DNA of 11,319 bases from Anaerolineales bacterium (GTDB lineage: Bacteria > Chloroflexota > Anaerolineae > 4572-78 > J111): assembly GCA_012032575.1 (NCBI GenBank), contig JAAUSP010000212.1:1-11319 (forward strand), written 5' to 3'. Both the position numbers and the translations under genes were made by a program. A model generated the notes under the pieces. The model did no database searches. It worked only from the letters and a program-made list of their open reading frames with translations, and was not told where the DNA came from. This document shows positions 6,407 to 11,319 of the stretch, piece after piece. How positions within the stretch are numbered: position 1 is the stretch's first letter; every line of letters begins with the position of its first letter.

Positions 6407-9400
6407 ACATCCCGTATCATAGCAAATCCGTCGATTTTTGCAATCTCTATGTTTGATGAAGGTATTTCTTTCAACGCTTTGAGGTGAGAAATCAAAACAA
6501 TAGCTTTAAATTGCTCTTTAATAATTTCCAAAATCTTCAAGAAAGCGTCAAGATAATTCTCATCAAGGCTTTCGGCAGGCTCGTCCAAAATGAAGAGGGA
6601 GGTTTTCGGGAGGGTTGAAAGGCTTGTTAGAGCCAATCTTATCGCGAACGCTGAAATGGTTTTTTCTGCTCCCGAACAATTTTCAATTGGAACGGGATAA
6701 TTGCCTTTATTGAAAACGATGTTTAATTTATTATCGTCCGTCTCAAAATAAACATCAAACTTAACGAACTTTGAAAGGGTTGCTTTGATTTCCGCATTTA
6801 AGGCGTTCAAGGTGCTCTTGATAATCTCAAAAGGAATGCCGTTGCTGTGAAAACATTTGAGGTAGTACTCATAGGCATCAAATTGCTCTTTTAATTCGTT
6901 TTTCTTTTGATAGTTCTCAAACAGGCTTTTAAGACTTTGTTTGAAAGAGCCAATTGAAACATAAAGTTTTTCAAGGCTTTTTTCCAAATCTTTATTTTTG
7001 CTCTCAAGAGAAGATAATTCTTGCTTCTTGGTTTCGAGCAAAACCATTTTCTCTTTTGATGATTTGTATAGTTCTTGGTTTTCAAGAAACTCTTTTTGAG
7101 CCCCTCCAATTCTTTAAGTTCTATGCTTAATCGTTCCGCGATTAAAGAGTTCTTTGTGAGGCTGTTGTTGTTTTCATTAATCTCTCTTTCAAGCCGGTTA
7201 ATCTCTTTAACAACGCTGTTAATCTTGGAGATTTTTTCATCAATTTGTTTGATTTTGTTTTGTTCTTCGGTCAGGTTGATTGGCTTTTTTTGAGTTTGAA
7301 TGTTTTTCAACGCCATCTCGACCAAATTGATTCTATCTTTCGCCTCGTGAGCGCTTCGAATAAACTTGCAAGTTGGGAATTGATTTCCGCACGGAACCTC
7401 ATCAAGAAGTTTGATTTCTTTTTCAAGCCCCGCCAAAATTAACGATTGCTCTTTTTCTTTTGACGAAATGTCCCGGAACTCTTCAATAACCTCTTCAATC
7501 TCATCCTTATTGTTTTTAAGACCAATCAAGTCATTTTTTTCAAGAAAATCATTTCCTTTTTTAAGGGATTGATTGTTGTTTTCAACCTTTTGTTTAAGCG
7601 AGACATTTTCTTGTTCCATCTTGGAAAGGGTTGAGTTGGTTTTGGTGATTTTTCGCTCGGTTTCGTCAAGGTCAATCTCTTTGATAAGTTTATCGCCGGA
7701 AACAAAAGAAGAAATCTCTTGCTTTTTGGATAAGATTTGTTCTTCAACCAATTGCTTTTCTTCTTTTAATGAAGAAATTTCTTTTTCTTTTTCAGCAAGT
7801 TGGTCTTTGGCTTCATCAATTTGTTTAAGAAAATCTTTATCTTCGAACTCTTTCAGGGATTTTTTGATAAAGTTCGCATCTTCTTTCGCAAGGTCGTGCT
7901 TCTGCTCCAAGAAGTCTATGTCTAGGAACTTGGAAACAATTTCCTTCCTTTTGGTTGAACCTTCTTCAATAAAGACGAGAGAACCGAATTGAGATGAAAA
8001 CTGGGTCAAGATGAAATCATCAATTGTTCCAAAGATTTTTCTTATGTTTTCATCCGTCTTTGGTGTTGTGTCCCCATTAAGAGAAAGCTCCTCATCTCCT
8101 GAAATAACCTTAAAATCAACAAGACATTTTGCTTCTTGCACGACCCCCGATTTTGTTTTTTTATCGTATTTTTCAAGCTTTCGTTCAATAACATAGATTT
8201 TATCATCCATTTTGATGCGAACTTTCCCTATGGCGAACTCTTTTGTATAATTCACCAAGTCAATCAATTTTCGGGTGTTCTTTGCTGTTGAACTAAAAAT
8301 GGTAAAAATAAGGGCTTCAATAAAAGAAGACTTGCCGGATGCGTTATTGGCGAACAAACCAACAACATCTTTTAATTTTGAGATGTCTATCTTGTTGTTT
8401 TCCCCGTAATTGAAGAAGTTCGACCACTCAAAATCAAGGATTTCATAAAAGCAATTTCGTTGCACCAACTCTTGTTGGCTTAAATCGATGTTATACTTCT
8501 TGTTAAGTTCGAAAACCTTGGAGAGCATTTCGGTTGGGAGATTGTTAGGTTTGAGAAAGTCTTGGATAAGTTCCTCTTGAACCGAAATATCCCGAAGGTT
8601 CTTTCGTTGGAGGTTGGTTATGATGTTTAGTTTGTTCTCGCTCAAATTGATTTTGGGAGCAAAATGAACGCTATGCGGTTTGTAATTGTAGGAAAGAAAA
8701 TCTGCAACTTTGCGAGTTTGCTCGTAAGTGAGAGAGTAATCCGACACAATTCGCAACCGGGCTTCCAAGGGGATGTCGGTTGTTAGAAGGTTTCCGTCGT
8801 TGTCGACATCGATGTTTATAAAAGGATGAGGGTTTTTAATTTGATGTGCCGACAATCAAAATCATTTTTGTCGCGGATTTCCCAGATGAGAAAGCCTTTG
8901 TCGTTTTGTCGCCAAAGTTGTTCTGCACGAGACAGCCCGAATATCTTATTTTGCCGGCTTCGTCGAGGATTTGATTGCTCAAATGGAGATCCCCTAACAT
9001 GGCGTAATCAAAATTGTTGAAAATGGAAATGTCGTGGTCGCCGTGTTCCATCATCCAACCGACATCCGTTCTAGACCCCTTTATAGCCCCGTGGTAGAGC
9101 GCTAGGTTGATTTTGGTCGGGTCGGTGGGGGTTAGGGTCCATCCGGCTTCATCAACGATTGAGAGGGCGTTTAAGACGATTTCGGTGCCTTTGAGAGGAA
9201 CCTCGCAGGATTTCTTGAGGAGATGCAAATTCGGGATGCCGAGAGCGGAAACGATAGGGGAGATGGCGTCCTGGCGGTCTATATTCTTGAGCGGAATGTC
9301 ATGGTTTCCTAAAATTATGAATGTTTCCGCGATGTTAGAAAGGTTCTTGAACAGGTTTCCACAAATTTCAACGAACTCCGGAGAAATGTTGGTTTTAGAA

Positions 9401-9552
9401 TGTGCAATGTCTCCGCAAAGAACTATAAAATCTGGGCGTTCTTTGCGAAGGATTGAATAGAGTTCTTGAAAAATTGTGAGGTATTCGGCATGGAACTTTA
9501 AATTATGTATATGGATGTCCGAAAGTTGGATCAGTTTTACGGGTTTTTTCAT
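6403..9552 (-). CDS. Mre11-Rad50 (SbcD-SbcC) fusion nuclease, three frameshifts
   Basis: Repaired, this is about 1050 residues. The N-terminal phosphoesterase has all metal motifs: DIHI (12-15), GDIAHS (47-), GNHD (82-85), YHG (about 153-155) and GDLHL (187-191). A capping-type region follows (GFLIWEIRDKNDF, then NPHPFINIDVD, IPLEARLRI). The same open frame runs on without a stop into Rad50: FEWSNFFNYGENNKID, Walker A GLFANNASGKSS (about 399-410), coiled coil, a hook CGNQFPTC (722-729), second coil, signature CSGAEKT (about 960), Walker B LFILDEP, and H-loop ISHLK. Breaks are missing bases at 8895-8896 (G2), 8840-8842 (A3) and 7101-7104 (G4). T4 has these as separate gp47 and gp46. The pair processes DNA ends for recombination and replication. 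I chose ATG 9552 (MKKPVKLIQLSDIH) over an upstream TTG. The stop overlaps the first micro-ORF. Confidence 0.88.
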
Positions 9553-9594
9553 CTTTTTTAGAGTAGCACGGAATAGAGGAAGAGGCAAGAAAAA

Positions 9595-10509
9595 TTATTT
9601 AGACGATTTTGACTTTCTTGTTATTGTCTTTCCGCAAAATTTGGGAGTTTTTTTGGAAGTGGGTTGAGCGAGGTCTCGAAAGTTTTGTGGGAGGATTGAA
9701 AGGTTTTTCAATTTGATTATTTTTTTATCTAATGCTTTTTCCGCTTCCTCAATTCTTTTTTTAGCAATTTCAAAATACTCCTTTTCTTTCTCTATACCGA
9801 TAAAACGACGATTTGTGTTAATGCAAGCGACACCGGTTGTCCCAGAACCCATGGTATTGTCAAGAACTGAATCTCCTTCGTTTGAATAGGTTTTAATTAA
9901 GTATTCACAAAGAGCGACCGGTTTTTGGGTAGGGTGAATAATATTTTTTCATTATTAAACTCTAAAATTTCTGTTGGATAATTTGTATATTCCTGCGAAT
10001 ATTCTTTTTGAGTTAAAAGTTTGTTGTTCTCCCCTAAGTGATGAATCTGATTTAACAGTTTACCTATTCTTTTGAAGAATTCTTTTAAGAACTTTTTCTC
10101 AATAAGATTTTGCGGATTGTAAGCATGATTTCCTGTATTTTTAGAAGCAGCGGCGGCGCCCCAAAAGAAAAAATTAAAACATCTTCAGTTAATTTCATTG
10201 GACGAAAATTAGCTAAAAGAAATCCTGTTGTTCTAGATTTTTTCCAAATCCATTCATATTTAAACATTTCTAAATTGGAAGAAATTAAAATAGAAGTAAA
10301 TGGTTGATCAGCAAACAGTGCAATTACGCCTGTTGGTTTTTTATTAACCTTTTATAAAGTATCCACAATTCATCCAAAGGAAGAATGCTGTCCCATTTAC
10401 ATTTTGTTGTTCCATAAGGTAAATCACACAAAATTAAATCAATAGAATTATCTGGTAAATCTTTCATTTTTTTCAGACAATCATCATTAAAAATTGATAT
10501 TTTTTTCAT
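9595..10509 (-). CDS. DNA amino-methyltransferase (N6-adenine or N4-cytosine type), three frameshifts
   Basis: Repaired, this is 305 residues. Catalytic motif IV is DLPYGT (29-34), followed by [43 protein letters not shown] and AYNPQ, then [13 protein letters not shown] and the SAM-binding motif [11 protein letters not shown] (about 219-229). Catalytic motif before SAM motif is the beta-class order (N6_N4_Mtase family). DLPY replaces the common DPPY, which is tolerated and favours adenine. Breaks are missing bases at 10337-10342 (A6), 10159-10162 (G4) and 9944-9949 (A6). The protein ends with a basic Lys/Ser tail. Its ATG overlaps the stop of the upstream putative endonuclease (ATGA), and the nuclease fusion follows. 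It likely protects phage DNA; the target site cannot be read from sequence. Confidence 0.9.
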
Positions 10510-11201
10510 AAAATTCCTTTTTTGATTAATGAAATAATTTGGGAAATACTATCTTTTTCATAACCATTTGTAAACCAATTTTGGTCGGGAAATTTTTTTG
10601 CATCTGGTCTTCTTTTATTTGATAAAGGAATTATTTCTATTTTTAAAGGATAACCAAGAAAAACCTCTAACATCTTCATACAAGATTGAAAAATAAACTT
10701 ATTATAATCTGCCGAATAACAAATTATAATAAATAAAGTATCCTTAGGGACACATTTACCATAAAGAAGCCTCAAAATAACCATCATCTTTAATAAGAGA
10801 AATGGTTTATCCATCCAAGCTCTGCATTCTATAAGAATTTTAATCTGATTGTTGATTCTTGCAGAAATATCAAGTCTTTCTTGCTCTCCAGAAATATTAT
10901 CTTCATCATCATGAAAATCAAAATACTCATCATTTTTCATAAAAATTTCTTCACCGCAAAAAGAAACAATATTTTGCGCGATTGAAACTAAAGCTTTTCC
11001 AGAATAATTCTTTAGTGCTGTTTTTTTCAAAGAAATTCCATCAAAATAAATTTTATCAATTCTAGAAAATAAATCTTCTATAGACAAGGGGCGCTTTAAT
11101 TCTTGAAGCGATTTATCTGCTTGTGTAATTTTCTTGTTCTTATTTTTCATTTTGGTTTTCAGTATTTGTCTTTCAAAACGAATGAGTTTCACTCCAGACA
11201 T
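10506..11201 (-). CDS. Putative type II restriction endonuclease (PD-(D/E)XK-like)
   Basis: The protein has up to 231 residues and is intact. A candidate active site is LDISARINNQIKILIECRAW: Asp111, then Glu125-Cys-Arg127, fitting D-x(n)-E-x-K/R on a beta strand, followed by MDKPFLLLKMM. This resembles the IECKAYxDKxxL segment of some type II enzymes, with Arg for Lys. Upstream NYSGKALVSIAQNIVSFCGEE resembles the lead-in helix of such nucleases. The strongest support is context: its stop overlaps the methyltransferase ATG as ATGA, the usual pair layout. Two starts are possible, ATG 11201 (MSGVKLIRF) and ATG 11150 (MKNKNKKITQADK); neither has a good ribosome site, and the second avoids overlapping a small upstream frame. 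It could instead be another phage nuclease. Confidence 0.5.
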   Translation of the reverse strand: MSGVKLIRFERQILKTKMKNKNKKITQADKSLQELKRPLSIEDLFSRIDKIYFDGISLKKTALKNYSGKALVSIAQNIVSFCGEEIFMKNDEYFDFHDDEDNISGEQERLDISARINNQIKILIECRAWMDKPFLLLKMMVILRLLYGKCVPKDTLFIIICYSADYNKFIFQSCMKMLEVFLGYPLKIEIIPLSNKRRPDAKKFPDQNWFTNGYEKDSISQIISLIKKGIL

Positions 11202-11256
11202 TGGTCAAAATGAACTTTGAAAATTTCCAAAATTTTCCAAATCCCATTTCAAACAT
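11173..11256 (-). CDS. Doubtful 27-residue ORF before the endonuclease
   Basis: The frame starts ATG at 11256, overlapping the previous stop by 8 bases, and reads MFEMGFGKFWKFSKF then ILTNVWSETHSF. It is rich in Phe, Lys and Trp. It could be a real leader peptide, the frameshifted end of the upstream gene, or chance. Nothing links it to a family. Confidence 0.2.
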   Translation of the reverse strand: MFEMGFGKFWKFSKFILTNVWSETHSF

Positions 11257-11317
11257 TAACTCTTAATCGGATATCTTTCCGAAGTTTTTTTCCAGAAGGT
11301 GAAGAAAGAGAAGCTGC
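11249..11317 (-). CDS. 3' end of an unidentified upstream gene (partial)
   Basis: Entering from the right edge, one frame reads AASLSSPSGKKLRKDIRLRVNV and stops at 11249. The Ser/Lys/Arg-rich 22 residues give no domain information. It is the most likely of the three frames because it stays open to a stop that overlaps the next ATG, as other genes here do. Confidence 0.35.
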   Translation of the reverse strand, partial: AASLSSPSGKKLRKDIRLRVNV

Positions 11318-11319
11318 TG

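Noticed and set aside
6403..7047. Separate 214-residue ATPase gene
   Set aside because: It contains only the Rad50 C-terminal half (signature, Walker B) and joins the upstream part after one G is added at 7101-7104.
7573..7992. Plus-strand frame of 139 residues opposite Rad50
   Set aside because: It is Ser/Phe-rich, as expected from reading a Lys/Glu coiled coil antisense; there is no independent support.
9107..9460. Plus-strand frame of 117 residues opposite the Mre11 domain
   Set aside because: It lies antisense to conserved phosphoesterase motifs and shows no recognisable domain or start signal.
9553..9588. TTG start at 9588 for the nuclease fusion
   Set aside because: The extra 12 residues (MPLPLFRATLKK) lie outside the family start; ATG 9552 puts the first strand and DIHI motif at the usual distance.
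10085..10267. Separate 60-residue gene in the methyltransferase
   Set aside because: [15 protein letters not shown] is an internal methyltransferase segment between motif IV and the SAM motif, isolated by two neighbouring base losses.

Overview
The window looks like about 11.3 kb of an AT-rich, tailed double-stranded DNA phage (or prophage), probably infecting a Gram-negative bacterium. The reasons are a T4-type large terminase, a holin/spanin-like lysis block, and tightly packed genes that mostly overlap by ATGA or a few bases. Every gene I can support is on the minus strand, so transcription runs from high to low coordinates. Nothing in the sequence names the host or the phage group.

A feature of this window must be understood before using it. 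About 14 single-base length changes in short homopolymers break otherwise good genes. Adding or removing one base at each restores conserved motifs and one continuous reading frame (terminase, AT-hook protein, lysis protein, nuclease fusion, methyltransferase, others). Twelve are missing bases and two are extra bases. Uncorrected long-read assembly error is the simplest explanation, so I annotate the repaired genes as single units and list each break.

Layout in transcription order. (1) 11319-9595: the end of an unidentified gene, a doubtful micro-ORF, a candidate PD-(D/E)XK restriction endonuclease, and an overlapping amino-methyltransferase of the DPPY type, together a probable restriction-modification pair. 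(2) 9552-6403: a nuclease in which the Mre11/SbcD phosphoesterase and the Rad50/SbcC ATPase appear to be one polypeptide of about 1050 residues. (3) 6410-5605: a run of five very small overlapping ORFs that share C-terminal motifs and DNA repeats and look like diverged tandem duplicates; one of them overlaps an alternative membrane-protein frame. (4) 5600-4090: a small conserved-looking protein, a holin-like protein, an inner-membrane spanin-like protein, and a protein with signal peptide, coiled coil and C-terminal membrane segment. (5) 4093-1716: a zinc-ribbon protein, a long Lys/Pro/Ala-rich protein with an AT-hook in a GC-rich stretch, a conserved phage protein and a tiny ORF. (6) 1713-1: the large terminase subunit, interrupted by a 137-residue mini-intein and running off the left edge.

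The genes fit a plan of DNA processing and protection first (restriction-modification, recombination nuclease), then host lysis, then packaging. The most notable points are the Mre11-Rad50 fusion with a C-x6-C hook, the micro-ORF array, and the terminase mini-intein. No tRNA, CRISPR array, insertion sequence or convincing terminator was seen, and no gap longer than 300 bases lacks a candidate gene.
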